A model generated the notes under the pieces. That model was not told the origin of the DNA. It did no database searches and was given only the letters and a program-made list of their open reading frames with translations. This document shows, in pieces, positions 1-11,834 of a stretch of DNA of 64,000 nucleotides (its first letter is position 1; each line of letters starts with the position of its first letter). The translations under genes were made by a program, and so were the position numbers. Source of the stretch: Sarcophilus harrisii (Eukaryota; Chordata; Mammalia; Dasyuromorphia; Dasyuridae); assembly GCF_902635505.1 (NCBI RefSeq), contig NC_045428.1, positions 216,746,301 through 216,810,300 on the forward strand, read 5' to 3'.

Positions 1-1114
1 TGTTTGTAAATCTGACATGATGTAAGGGCACTGAGCTTCTTAGAATGTTGTTTAGAATGTTAGCCTGACTGTTGAAGAAATACTGACTCTTTCTTGATGG
101 CAACTGCACTCTTTTGAAGTTGATTCATAGTTCATATTGCATATTCACAGGTTTTTCTATGAGGGGTGCTAGAAAAGAGAGTTTAATTTCCTTCAGAAAT
201 CTTTATTGCTTGAATAAAAATTTATCAGAAAACCTCAAGTTAGTAGTCTCAGCTAAAATATGTGAATTTTCATTTCTTTAAAATAAATTTTATTTCTTTT
301 TCTAAAAATGTTTGTCCTTAAAGTATAATATCGATAATGAAGATATCAACAGAAAAGAAAATATAATGGACAAGAAACACCCTGATGAAAGTTCCACATT
401 TTTTTATTTATGGAATAAAAGGTATAGTCATGTCATACTAATGAGAATTCAGAAGGGTGGAATGTTTATGGCAATAACTGTGGCAGTATCCTTGTGAATT
501 TGCAAAAAATAAGTATATCCCCCAACTTTGTCCCTTTGTTATTCATTCCTTTATTGTGGAAATACCACATAGGAGTGTATTATGCTAATAAGTAAAAAGG
601 GAGATTATGTTCAAATAGCATTTCTAGCAATGTTCATTGGTTACTCCCCAACCCTAGAGATGACTAAAAGACCAGAAGAGTTAATGAAATTCTGGCATTT
701 TCTTTCTGAAGTCATTCTAGATCATTCACAAAGAACAACAACAGCAGCAATCGAGATGGATCTCTATAAGGAAAAAAGAAAATTCTAGAAACATCTCTGA
801 ATTTGTATGAGCAAAAAATAAACCAAAACTCAGAATAATAGAATAGAGATTAATTTTTACACTTTGGATTACAAGAAAAAATGTTATCTAGACAGTGATA
901 AATGAATAGAAGGTTAATGGGGAGGCACACAATAATAACTGATAGGAAATTGTCAACATCATAATGATGATAGAAAAGGTATGCGATATACCTAGTGCAC
1001 TCAGTTATATCTGTAGAAGAATTGGGATAAAAGCCAAGACTCTTGATATCCAGGAGAGCACTCTCCCCACTTAAAAAACAACAAAAACAAACGCTGCTTT
1101 TATTTTCCATTCAG
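1..1114 (+). other. Intron-like sequence before exon a
   Basis: No gene, repeat family or promoter recognised. Two short frames (312-497 and 582-788) have no splice or start context and are probably chance. From about 550 onward it is homologous to spacer S, so it belongs to the duplicated locus and is likely intron or 5' flank. Confidence 0.5.
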
Positions 1115-1196
1115 AAAACAAGAAATGAGAAGAAAAATCATTTTGAAGGAGACAACAGAGATCTTTTTGAGAGACATTAAAAGAATATATGCCATG
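1115..1196 (+). CDS. Candidate exon a of the multi-copy gene, copy L
   Basis: An 82-base open segment between a pyrimidine-rich acceptor (TTTTATTTTCCATTCAG) and a good donor (ATG|GTAAGA). Read with one leading base it gives 27 residues without a stop, beginning KQEMRRKIILKETTEI and ending RIYAM: basic and amphipathic, with heptad-like spacing of I/L. It enters in phase 1 and leaves in phase 0, as does the paralog at 26,426-26,519, which is 12 bases longer. No family recognised. It could be a non-functional remnant, since no transcript evidence exists here. Confidence 0.42.
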
Positions 1197-2329
1197 GTAA
1201 GAGTCCAATTCTGGGGTACTTTTCCCATTTGTATTTCAAAATGATGTCTTCAGGGCCTCTTTGTGTACACACTCCTGAACATTGTGGAATATAGAGATGA
1301 ATATGTAGAAAAAAAGAATGAAAATGAAAAAGAATAAATAATCTTCATATTAGGGTTGTTGACAATTGGGGGAGGTGGAGAATCCCAAAACATCAAAATA
1401 AATGTTTCTGTAGAGAGACAATGCCACTCCCTGGTTCCTAGCAATTGTGAATGAGTGGAGTTTTTTTCAGCAAGTGACATTAATATGTATTTACTATTCT
1501 TTCCAAAATAACTATTACTTAAAACTTCTATTCAATATTATGAAAACTCATCACATCAATTATTTTTGAGGAAGAGTTTTTTTTTTTTTAAATAAAGGGA
1601 ATTAGTAGATCATGTATTTATAAACTGGTCATTTCTTATCTATCCCCTTCCTTTCATAATTGAAAGTTTCATAATAAAATAGATGATATGTACATAATTA
1701 TAAAATAAATAACTATATATATATTATAAACCATTCAGCAAAAAGTGTTTCCAGAAGTGCAATGATGATTCTGATGAATGTTCATTCTATATCTGTTGCC
1801 CACAGTGACCTTACTAAATAGAAGGAAATGCAGTATGTTTTCTATTTTGTAAGCTAGGGAGAAGATTATTCCAATACAGTTAATATGAGGATCACAGTCT
1901 TTCAGTGCTAGGTTTATTGACAGGAATTTTAGTTATAGATTATATTCTCCTAATTTCATTCTGTGTTAGTTCATAAAAGTTTATCTGGCCTACTCTAAAT
2001 GTTCTAATTTGTCATGTCCCAAGTACTAAATTGTACTCTCCATCCCAAGGTACTCATGATGACTTTTGTTCAAAACCAAAGGCATCCTCTTAGTCCTTCT
2101 CTTTCTTGATTTCTCTGCAAACTCTACATGTTGAGCCTCCTACTCTATTGGATAGGCTTTCCTCTCTAGGTTTTTGTGATACTGCTCCCACATGTGGCTT
2201 CTTCTATATGTTTTATCAGTTCACTTGAGTAGTCCTTTGTGAAATCTAAGTCCTAGGCTACTACTCTCTTCCTCTTTAACTTTTCCTACTGTAATTTCTT
2301 GCTTAAAAATCATAAGACAGGATACCTGG
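1197..2329. other. AT-rich intron-like stretch, no gene seen
   Basis: It contains a poly-T run at 1,577-1,589 and scattered simple AT sequence. The minus-strand frame at 1,250-1,480 has low-complexity composition and no context. No repeat family recognised with confidence. Confidence 0.4.
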
Positions 2330-3420
2330 ATAATTTTATTTGATAATTCACTGAAAGATTATGTCCAGGCTCTTTTTAAAAAAGAGCTATCATTTATATT
2401 TTTATACATTTATACATTTTATGCATTTATATCATTGCTATCAAGTAATCCAACAATCCTTAGATTATCTTTCCTGGTTGTATTTTCCGGGTTGGTTGGT
2501 TTTCTGATGAGGTATGTATTTTATATTTTCTCAAGTTTTTCATTTTTTTTTCTGACTGACTCTTTGATGTTTTGAAATATCTCATCCATTTTCTCAATTC
2601 TAGTTTTCACATATGATTTTTTTCTAGTTAGTTTTGTACTTTCTTTACATTTACCTAAGTCTACTTGCAGGGTGGTGTTTGCTTCCTGTGGATTGTGTAT
2701 TTCCTTGTATTTGTCCACTTGTATTTTTTTTTAATTTAGTCAAGTTTTTCCTTCCTATTTCAAAATGTCAAACTCTCTTTCATATCTCTCATTTCTTAGT
2801 TCTTCTGCCTCTTAATTTGACTTTTAAACCCTGTTTTGAGCCCTCCCCAAGAAGATTCTTTGACTTGAGACCAGTTCATATCCCGCTTTGAGAAGTTACT
2901 CATGTAGGCATTTTGTTCTCTTCTAAGTTGATGTGTTGTTCTTTGCTGAGACCTTAGTAGCTTTCTCTGGTGAAGATTCATTTTTGTTTCATGCTCATTT
3001 TCTTTTTCTTTTGCTAAGTTCTTTGCCTGGAGCGCAGAGAATACAGTCCTAAACTTTTGGTGGGGTTTTTGAGTTATGAGTTGCCTTGAGTTTTAGCTTT
3101 AAATGTTGGAGTCTTCTGGTGTTTGTTGTTGCTTCTGTGTTGGAGCACTAGTCTAGTCCCATTTGATGCATTCTGTGGTGAATTGGTCTTTTCTGTGAGG
3201 ACATAAGTCTATAACTTGGTTTATGTCTACTTGTTCCTTCTTGTGCTCAGTCTGAGAAGTCTCAGATGTTGATTTTATGCAGTGTCTTAGGACACTTACT
3301 GCTGGCTTGCTCAGACACCATTTGTACTGGGCTGCAACTCTTTCATCCAGTAAGACTTGATCAATCTTTGATGTCTTCAAGCAAACTTGACTTGGAAATT
3401 TTGAGTTTATTTTCCTTTAT
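2330..3420 (-). mobile_element. Antisense L1 5' part (ORF1-like)
   Basis: Minus-strand frames read lysine- and glutamate-rich, coiled-coil-like protein. The piece at 2,521-2,718 includes RIEKMDEIFQNIKESV and ends KNEKLEKI, and 2,796-2,981 includes QNAYMSNFSKRDMNWSQV. This fits the coiled-coil half of a LINE-1 ORF1 protein. The + text has the typical antisense signature of such a region (TTTTCTCAAGTTTTTCATTT; CATCCATTTTCTCAATTCT). Frames are interrupted. The partner in R is on the + strand at about 59,690-60,740. Assignment to ORF1 rests on composition, not a search. Confidence 0.5.
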
Positions 3421-4635
3421 GCTCTATGTCATCTGGATGTATATTTTGATGTGCTTGGAATTAGAATGGCATTTTTGAGACATGTAAAGTTCATTTTTCT
3501 TGTTTTTGCATCTTGAGTTCTAACATGTGATTGTTACATAGATAAATAAATATTTCTTAACAGTCTTAATGTAATATAATAACCTTTCTATTATATCCAA
3601 TAATTAGTTCTGTCCATCTTCTGATTAGCTAGAGATCCATTTGGTGTCTCACATCCTTCTAAAATTAGAATGGTATGTTTTGTAGACTCTTATGGAATTG
3701 GAGTACTTAAAGATATGTCAGTATTAATGTGATCTAGTGATTCAATGGATGCAATTCATTTTTGTGATTTTTTAAAATTAATTTCTTACTATTGCTCCAG
3801 AATGATGAGAGAATAACATAAAAATTGTTAGAATATCTTTCTACATTTCTCCAGTATACTTATTCCTGTTTATATGTCTTTCTTTCTCAAATTGATTTGA
3901 GTTAAAACAAGTAAGTTTGATTGCATATGATATGTACTTTGGTTAGTGAAAGCTCTATTTCTTAATTTGAAAATCATTTATGTTAAATGGGATATTTATC
4001 CACTGAATGAGTGAGACAATGTTAAAGGCAATAATCTTATAAAATTTTATTAATTCTTTTTCTGTTTTTAATGACAGATATTATTTCTGGGAGAATAAAT
4101 GTGAATACATTTTATACCTAAAAAGTTTTTTTTTTTAAATTTGAGAGTTATGATTATGTACACACAAAAGATTACTAGTACTAGTGTAGTTAAATTCTAA
4201 TTTTTTGTCTTTTTTTCCTTTGCACTATCTTCTATTCCTTGGTTGATTGTGAATTTCCCTACAACATATAACAGAAAGGAATGATATTTAGATATTCCTT
4301 TTTTATATTAGAGCCTAGATATTTTCCCAGATTTTGTCTTACAAAGTGTACATGATGATACTCTTAACTACCTTAGTAGCTATCAACTGAACAGGTTTTT
4401 TTTTTAAGTTATTCTGATGCAAGAGAGTCTTTACCTATTGATTTATATTCTTAGGTGGCTTTAAGGATGTATATCTGTGTTTGTTCTTCAAGTCTTGGAC
4501 ATCCAGCCCCTTCCCAGCATTAACTTTTTTAAAAAAATTCTTTCCCTTTTTTAGCTACAACCACAGGATTTTTGAGGATCACTTTCAGAAAGAGTTGGCT
4601 GAGTAGTAATTAATGAGGGCACTTTGGATTGCTTT
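3421..4635. other. AT-rich sequence, nothing recognised
   Basis: No open frame, splice-flanked segment or clear repeat. It has homopolymer T tracts near 4,124-4,134 and 4,396-4,405. Conserved well in R (58,650-59,530). Confidence 0.4.
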
Positions 4636-5470
4636 TTTATTATTATAGCTTTTTATTGACAACACATATTTACGGGTAATTTTTCAACATTGACCCTTGT
4701 AAACACTTCTGTTCCAACTTTTCCCCTCTTTCCCTCCATCCCCTCCCCTAGTTGGAAGGCAGTCCCATACATGTTAAACATGTTAAAATATATGTTAAAT
4801 ACAATATATATATCCATATTTATACCGTTATCTTGTTGCATAAGAAAAAAACAGATTTAGAAAGGTAAAAATAACCTGGGAAGAAAAAACAAAAATGCAA
4901 GCAAACAACAACAGAAACAGTTTAAATGCTATGTTGTGGTCCACGCTCATTTCCCAGTGTTCTTTTGCTGGTATAGCTGGTTTTGTTCATCACTGATCAA
5001 TTAGAACATAATTGGATCCTCTCATTGCCGAAGATAGCCACTTTCATCAGAACTGATCATCATATAGTATTGTTGAAGTGTATAAAGATTTCCTGGTTTT
5101 GCTCATTTCACTAAGTATCAGTTCATGTAAGTTTCTCCAAATCTCTCTGAATTCATCCAGCTGGTCATTTCTTACAGAAAATAATATTCCATAACATTCA
5201 TATACCATAATTTATTCAGGCATTCTCCAATTGATGGGCATCTGTTCAATTAGCAGTTTACTACGAAAAGGGCTGCCACAAACATTTTTGCACATGTGGG
5301 TCCATGTCCGTTCTTTAATATCTCTTTGGGATATAAGCCCAATAGTAACGCTTCTGGATCAAACTGCGCAGTTGGATAACTTTTTGAGTATCGTTCCAAA
5401 TTGTTAGCCACAATGGTTGGATCCATTTGGTAAAAATGCTTTTTTTCCCCCAAATCTTTCAAATTCTCAC
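4636..5470 (-). mobile_element. Antisense L1 3' end (5'-truncated)
   Basis: Reads as the reverse complement of the marsupial-type L1 tail: AGCTTTTTATTGACAACACA near 4,648, the polypyrimidine block CCCTCTTTCCCTCCATCCCC near 4,724, then the 3'-region matches to AAACATTTTTGCACATGTGG (5,280) and CTTTGGGATATAAGCCCAAT (5,323). The same order is seen in sense at 18,660-19,415. Truncated near 5,470. Confidence 0.82.
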
Positions 5471-6577
5471 CAATCTTATAATTTTTGAAACGTTAGACAC
5501 TTTTTCAATCTTTATAATTTATTAACTATACTCCTTTGGAATCCCTGAAATTTTGCTTCTCCACCTCTCCCTTTCAGGAAATAGCCCTTTCCAGGTGTTT
5601 CTCCTACCTAATTGTATTCTTCTCACTTCTCAATAGTGAATGAGTTTCCATCTCTTACTGAATGAGATTGAGTATCCTGCAGCCAGCTTCTCTCTGTAGT
5701 ATTCATTCTCTGTTCCCTCTTTCCTGCTGATTTACTCAACTCTCGGTAGAAAAAATATTTCACTCTGCAGAAGACTACTTTTTGGAAAAATCCAAGGAAA
5801 TTATATCTCTATGACTTCTCTGGCCTTTACTCTTTTTTTTCATAAGAATAATGTTTCCAATCCTGGTTCAGAGTAGTATTGTCACTTACTTCAAAAATAT
5901 CAAAAATAGCATGTGTTTCTGAAATTAAACGTTTTTATTCATAGGTTTAAAAAATAGGTGCTTTTTCTCCTAATGTGTCTCCTCCCTCACAGGGGTACTC
6001 CCACACATTTTAGAAGAAAAAATCACTTAAAAACTTAAAATAAAGAAAAAAGTAAAAGGAATCCATTATCCAAACAATCAATACATTGAGAAAAGTCTTC
6101 ATAATATTGCTATTTCCTCAAATGGTACTCATCTTCTGCAAAGGAATGAGGAGAGGGACACCCTTCTGGCATCTTCTCTTTGCATCATTCTTTTCTTGAA
6201 AGTTTGCTAAATTATCCAAGTTGAGTTGCACAGATTTAAGAAAAATTCCTGGTAAAGGGTCAAAAGGATTTCTTTGCTATTTTGTCAATCTGAACTAAAG
6301 TCTTCAAGTACCCTACATACTTTGCCACCAATGATGTTTTCTTGATCGGACTGCACTCTTTCTCTTTTTTCAAAATCCATATTGCACTTGAAGTAGAAAG
6401 GTTCTGCTTTGGAAACGTATGAGGCAACATTTGTCTACATAAAAGCTTCTTGCAGGAAATTTTTTAAAGCCATCCAAACCAAAAAAAGAGTCACTTGGGC
6501 TTATTAAATTCATCAATTTGGTTATTTTCCGTAGAAATGTAATTCATGTTTCTTTCAAAAATTCTTCTTTTCTACAG
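5471..6577. other. Intron-like sequence between L1 and exon b
   Basis: No gene or clear repeat. In the R copy (56,580-57,640) the sequence is present but indel-rich. Confidence 0.4.
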
Positions 6578-6664
6578 AACGAAAATGTAGAGGATGAAGA
6601 GGGAAAACCCAGAGAAGAAAGATGGTTGAGTGTCAAAACATCTGCAAATGCAGAGAAGGAAGTG
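6578..6664 (+). CDS. Candidate exon b of the multi-copy gene, copy L
   Basis: Open segment after a strong acceptor (CTTCTTTTCTACAG) and before GTG|GTAAGC. Its 29 codons start NENVEDEEGKPREERW and end NAEKEV; it is strongly acidic first, then mixed. A second donor, AAG|GTAAAC at 6,700, would extend it in frame to 41 codons (adding VSARISRNHSNK). Both choices are phase 0 in and 0 out, so alternative donor use would not change the downstream frame. It lies in the same relative position as 45,301-45,357 in copy C. The R partner (56,473-56,580) is damaged. Confidence 0.42.
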
Positions 6665-6700
6665 GTAAGCGCAAGGATCTCTCGGAACCATTCTAACAAG

Positions 6701-8531
6701 GTAAACCTTCCCAAAAAGAAAAAATGTCAACAAAAAGGAAAATATTATTTAGATTTTTAAATTATTACTTATTCTTTGCAAGTGATGTTACAAAATAGGT
6801 ATGTCCTTTTGTTTTTAACATCTGTTGCTTAAAGTCATTGTCCATGAGAACTCAACTCCTATTGATGGAATCAGCATCTTTAGCTTTCTCAAGAGCCCAT
6901 AATTGGTAGGAGACACATGGTGCCAAATTCTTTCCAACCATTTCACTTAAAGAGAGAGCAATCTCATTCAGTCATTACTCTGCTACTTTGTTTACTATGG
7001 TGACATCCAAAAAAGAAGTGAAAACTTGAGAGCTGGATATCACCTTAGAAATCAACCATTCCAATTCCTAGCATCAAGGTATCCTAGCATCCAAGTACCT
7101 GCTTTTCTTGGCATGCATTCCCATATGGATTCAACTCCTTTCATAGCTAAGGCCCCATAGGTTATTAAGGATTCATTTTGAAATTTTCATTGGAGATAGA
7201 AAGGGTAGTTGATAATGATCAAGATAGTTCAGATTGTAAAACGTTTTTGTTTCTGAAAGTAGAAAAAGATCTTTCTGTATAGTTTTGATGCAATTGAGGG
7301 ATTTTTCTTGGTAGAAACAGGGAGATAAGGCATTTAAGTGAGAGAAAGGCCATGGGTGGAGGCACAGAGCTGGACCTGGATAGTTGATTTACTAAAATGA
7401 ATGAATTGAATTGAATTGAAATGGCCACATAGCAAAAAATTAAGCTTCCTGAATTCAAGGGAGGCAAGATGAGAAGGGCATGAAAATTGAATCATTAATT
7501 AGCATTAAACATCCATGAATGTTAATACCAGTAAGTAGATGAATTAAACAAAAATATTAAGGAGTCAAACCCAATAATCATGTGAGACTGGAATTATGAT
7601 CTTGCTTTCTTGGATGTGATATCTTCGGACAAGTCATGTTGGTTCGTGGCATCATGGCTTTCCTCCTTCATGAGTTCACTAGCCATCTATTTCATGATGT
7701 TTTCCTGAAATTTTTAGTCCCTTGAATTATTTGAATTGAAAACAACATGGCTCCTTTGGAAAGTATTAACATCTTTTCCAATTGAGGTTTTCTGGTCATT
7801 CTTCTAGATTTCTGAAACAGTACTGATACATGAGAAATTGTTTTATGACCACTAAGACCTAGGCAATCTTCTGTTTATGAATTGGTCATAAATCTTCTTT
7901 TTTTTTTTAGGAAAATGAACAGTAGTTTTTGGCTTGCCAAAGGCTGTCCCAACAGATATTTCCAGCCTGACTAGCCATGTTGCTAATTTGGCATACCTAA
8001 TACTTTGTTTATTCTCTTTCACTGGCTTTTCCCAAGGATCCCCTTCCACTGTCACATTGTCCTATCCACCCCTTGTTCTTCCCTTAGAATGACAGAAATC
8101 TCCTTTCCCCTGCAAATCTTTTCTTCCAGGAAAATTTCTACCTCTCCAGGATAGCTCCCTGACATATCCTACACGTTGGAAGTTATATTCTAATGTTCAT
8201 TTCTATTTATAAAGTTATGCAAATCGAAATTGATCAAAATGTTTTCTTGTAATTGTTTTTCTCCCATCCATTTTCTGATGTTTTCTCTATTCCTGAAAAG
8301 GGAGAGGTATCATGTCTATGAAGTTATCTGAAGTTCACAGCAGGGTCAGAGGCAATTTGCATACAAATAGATCTCCACCAAATGAAATATTAGGGTGATC
8401 CCTTGAGAAACAGATAGTAGAGATGGACTGTATATACTGTAGACTCAAACATCTAACTCCTAAAATGAGTAGAAAAAATAAATTTGAATTGGACAAAGAA
8501 GAAACAAATATTTGTTTTCAAAAATTTATAG
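6701..8531 (+). other. Intron between b and c in copy L
   Basis: Part of it (7,735-7,850) is paralogous to 14,620-14,740 in A and 31,250-31,380 in B, and 7,950-8,531 to A 19,430-19,841 and C 45,600-46,776. The sense L1 of A/B is absent here, so L shows roughly the pre-insertion arrangement. The minus-strand frame at 7,219-7,467 is simple AT-rich sequence with a GAATT repeat at 7,400-7,420 and is not a gene. Confidence 0.6.
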
Positions 8532-8637
8532 GGAGAAGTGGAAAAAACAACAATAAAAAAGGAAGAAAATGATGCAAATAAATGGAATTTAAAACAAGAA
8601 CCAGACATATTAGAAAATGAAGACTATGTAAATTCTG
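8532..8637 (+). CDS. Candidate exon c (acidic) of the multi-copy gene, copy L
   Basis: 106 bases between TTTATAG and TCTG|GTAAGA. Its 35 codons plus one base are open: it begins GEVEKTTIKKEENDA and ends ILENEDYVNS. Composition is dominated by E, K, D and N, suggesting a disordered charged linker. Phase is 0 in and 1 out. The A/B paralog (19,842-19,956 and 36,451-36,565) shares the GG(A) start, the KxEEN core, the LxQ motif and the NS-G end with the same phases although it is 9 bases longer. Length differences in whole codons between diverged copies favour past coding constraint. Confidence 0.5.
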
Positions 8638-9009
8638 GTAAGATTAAATGATCCTTTTAGCTCTTATGGAGACTGAGGAATAGTTGGGTTATTTTACAGA
8701 AACTTTAAGGTTATGAATCAGAGACATCATTGGGACTGATAGGACAGAGACATTTGAACTGATGACAGGCTAAATTGAGAATTGTCAGTTAAGCAGTTTG
8801 TATCTAACAATGAGATAGATATATATTCATTAACAATTTAGATGCCAAGTTGTTCACAATAGAAGAGCTGATAAGACAAGTATGAAGGGAATTTTTTTTT
8901 GTTTTTTTTTTTTGCATTCATGGCTTCAGATCTCAGAGTGATTTTCAAACTAACACATAAAGGCCTTCCTTAAGGAAGTGTATGGATTATGCTTGTTTGT
9001 TCTCTTTTT
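8638..9009 (+). other. Start of intron after exon c, copy L
   Basis: Homologous to A 19,957-20,250 (shared TTCATTAACAATTT, then GAGTGATTTTCA, ACTAA..ATAAAG..CTTCCTTAAG). L then runs into antisense L1, A does not. Confidence 0.55.
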
Positions 9010-9620
9010 CTCTGAGGGTGGATAACATCATCCTTCTGAATTTTTTTCCATGTGTTTTCCATGTTTAGATATCAATACCATATTCTCTATTATAAAGGTA
9101 GTATCCCTTTGCCTAACAAATGGACGAATAAAAATCTGAAAATAATATGCTTTGATGCATAATAACTCTCCATAGTTCTCTCTCTGGATATGATGGCATT
9201 TTCCATGCCAAGTCTGTTATAATTGCCTTGAATTAATTCATTTTGAGAAGAAATAATTCCATCACTGTTAAAGTCACCAAATGTTACTGTTTACAATGTT
9301 TTCTTAATTCTGCCCATTTCACATAAATCCCGCCAGTCTTTTCTGAAATCAGACTACTCATTATTTCTTATACAACAATAATAGGCCATTAAATTTATAT
9401 ACCATGTCTTATTCAATCACTCCCCAACTGATGGGCATCCATTCAATTTCTACTTAATTGCCAAAAGACAAAAAGGGCTGCTACAAACATTTTTGCTCAT
9501 GTGGGTTCTTTCTCCTCATTTATGATCTCTTTAGGATATAGACCTAGTAATGACACTGCAGGATCAAAGGATTTGTACAGTTTAGCAACTTCAGTTTAGC
9601 AAGACTTCCTCATCATTTTA
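9010..9620 (-). mobile_element. Antisense L1 3'-region fragment
   Basis: Carries the antisense L1 landmarks ATTCAATCACTCCCCAACTG (9,411), GATGGGCATCCATTCAATTT (9,431), GGGCTGCTACAAACATTTTT (9,475) and CATGTGGGTTCTTTCTCC (9,500). The tail proper is missing or very diverged. Confidence 0.75.
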
Positions 9621-9639
9621 AAATAGATTCATTTTCACT

Positions 9640-9955
9640 TTTACTTTGAGATCAGGATCTCCACTCCTACTTTTTTTTTTAACTTCATCTGAAGCATAAC
9701 AGCTTTTACTTTTATTCTGAGAGTGTATCTCTGCTTCAAAAATGTTTCTCCTAAATGACATATTGTAGAATTCTGGGTTTTAATATACACTGCTATCTAC
9801 TTTTTTTGTAGAGTTCATCCCATTCATATTTACTGTTAAGATTATTAACTCTTTCTTTCCCTTCATCCTATTTTCCCCTTTTATGATTCTTTCTCTCCTT
9901 TCACCTTTTACTTTTATCAGCCCCTCTTCTTTTTTGCATTTTGCATCCCAATCCA
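9640..9955 (-). mobile_element. Antisense L1 fragment around the start of ORF2
   Basis: The antisense of the endonuclease start is visible: TTCATCCCATTCATATTTAC (9,814) corresponds to sense GTAAATAT..GAATGG..GAA, compare GTAAATGTGAATGGGGTGAA-like sequence at 15,405-15,425. It is followed by pyrimidine-rich sequence matching the purine-rich inter-ORF spacer. Confidence 0.55.
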
Positions 9956-10804
9956 ATGAGATTAAGCTGCAAATGCTGCTGCTTCCCTATTACTGGAGGG
10001 ACCTGCTAGTATCTGCTGGAGATCTAATTCTGACCAGCAGAATAGCTCACTTGATGTGAGAGGATGATAATGACAAAGGGAGATTTGAGAGGTAGTTGCA
10101 TTCTCTGACCTCTTGCCTCATCCTTTATCAGTGGTGTATATGCCCACAACCCATGAAAAATGTTAAAAGGGAGTCAGCTTGCAGTTCAATCCACAGAGCA
10201 GCAAAATTTGGTTTGACTTGTTAGCCCCACTCGTATGACTTTTATTATAATGATCTGTTTTGAATTATCCATGTGGTGGTGTAGGAGTTAAGAGTGCTAA
10301 TATGACACAGTCAATACCTACTGTGTTAAGTCTAAGGTTAATGGGAGACAAAGAAAAGATAGTCGCCTCTGATTCAGTTTGGGAAAAAAGCTTTCTCTCG
10401 TCATGCTGCAATACTGTTGCCCTCTGGAGATTTGAAAAAGGAATAACTATGGAATAAATAACTGATGACGTTAGGGCATATAAAAACAGTTTAAGGACCT
10501 AGGGAGGAAAGAGTTTAAAGAATAAATTTGACATTTAGAAAACAATTCTCAGTGGGCAACTGTAAAACTAGGCATGATCTAAAAATAAAGGCAGGCATGT
10601 GTTACAAAATAGAGTAAACTTTTGTTTTTGTTCAGAGCAACCATAAACTCTCATTTACAAGAGGGCTAAATTCATTTCATTCCCAATTCAAGAGCAACAT
10701 CTGCATCAGGAAAGGCTGATTTACAATTCCTTCAAGTGTGTTAGGATTCATAGCTGTGGGGGCTTTCAGAAAACTGACCAACTCCTTCACACTTAGGCAT
10801 GGTC
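9956..10804. other. Unclassified non-L1 segment at the inner end of arm L
   Basis: Somewhat richer in GC than its surroundings. It contains two AATAAA motifs in + orientation (10,452 and about 10,520) and a short plus-strand frame at 10,260-10,457 with no start or splice context. It is conserved in R (52,768-53,530). It could be an old repeat of a kind I do not recognise. No function assigned. Confidence 0.35.
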
Positions 10805-11830
10805 TGATCCAGTTCTCCATATATTTGAGAAATGGGCCTTTTTTTAAGATCCCCTGATTGCAAAACAAACCTACGTTTTTTCTTCTAACATCGATTGCAT
10901 TGGGTTAGATTGTGCAAAATTTTTGTAATTGATATATCCAAAAGTATAAATTTAAATTTCATAGTGCTTTCTTTTTTCTTTCTTGGTTATAAATTCTGCC
11001 TTTTTGCATAGGCTAGACCAATAACTCTTCCTTGCTCCCGTAATTTGTTTATGATATCTCCTTTAATGAATCTACCTATCCAATTTGTTCCTGATGTTGC
11101 TGTAAAGTTTGACATGGTGGTTCATACCTACTCTCTGCCATAGTTTTTTTTTTTTATTTTCCCAGGAGTTTTTGCCTAATGCTGAATTCTCCTCTGGAAA
11201 ACTTAGATATTTGGGTTTATTAAACATTATTTATTCTATATAAACTATATAAACACTATAATCAAAAATTATTCCTGTTAATTATTGACCTAATCTATTC
11301 CAATTATCTGTGAATTTGTTTCTTAGACATTACTAGATTGTTTTCATTATTACTCTTGAAAATATAATATGAAATGTGGTATAGCTAGGCCATCTGATTT
11401 CACATTTTTTTCATTGATATTGAATTTATTGAAATTCATATGGAAAGAGAAGAACATAGTCTTATTGAGCCAAACATCACACTAATGGCGTCTTGTAATG
11501 AAAACATCATTGAAATTATTGAATTTGAATAGAATTATTGAAATTATATTCCTATTGGAAATATGTTTTTCCAGATGAGCTTTGTTATTAATTTTTCTTG
11601 CTGCATAAAATAAAATTTTGGTATTGAACAAGGAAATCTATTAAGTTTGAACTGTCATTTTCATTCAATGAGTTCATCATACAACTGAGCAAGAAAAATT
11701 TTGTAAGTCTTTAGATCTGGCTTTGATATTTATTTTGTAATTGTGTTATTTATTGTTTCTGCATTTGCCTTAAGAAGTAGAATCTTCTGTATTTTATAAT
11801 TTTTATAGTTATTTTATTTTTTTTCTTTTT
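10803..11830 (-). mobile_element. Antisense L1 ORF2 fragment, cut at the L/A junction
   Basis: Old antisense L1: TCTCCATATATTTGAGAAAT (10,815), GCATAGGCTAGACCAATAAC (11,006), TCCTTGCTCCCGTAATTTGT (11,030), GGGTTTATTAAACATTATTT (11,213) and GTGGTATAGCTAGGCCATCT (11,376) follow the order of antisense ORF2 3' half. The element's 3' end is missing here but present in front of unit B (26,545-27,411), so the junction at 10,803 cuts it. Confidence 0.75.
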
Positions 11831-11834
11831 TTGT

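Larger units (their letters stand above)
1..10804 (+). repeat. Left arm (L) of a large inverted repeat
   Basis: The arm reappears as reverse complement at 52,768-62,948. Base 1 pairs with 62,948, and the first 788 bases pair with 62,161-62,948 without any length change: the small frames at 312-497 and 582-788 recur with identical translation and coordinates that sum to 62,949. Homology stops at the inner edge at GGCATGGTC (10,796-10,804). After it L runs into antisense L1 of unit A, while the R partner runs into a different piece of L1. The outer end is unknown because the window begins inside the arm. It carries exons a, b and c of the putative gene family. Confidence 0.93.

Noticed and set aside
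312-788. Two small frames conserved exactly in both palindrome arms (61 and 68 codons)
   Set aside because: The conservation is explained by the arm identity of the whole 788-base stretch. There is no splice, promoter or start context, and the S paralog does not preserve them.
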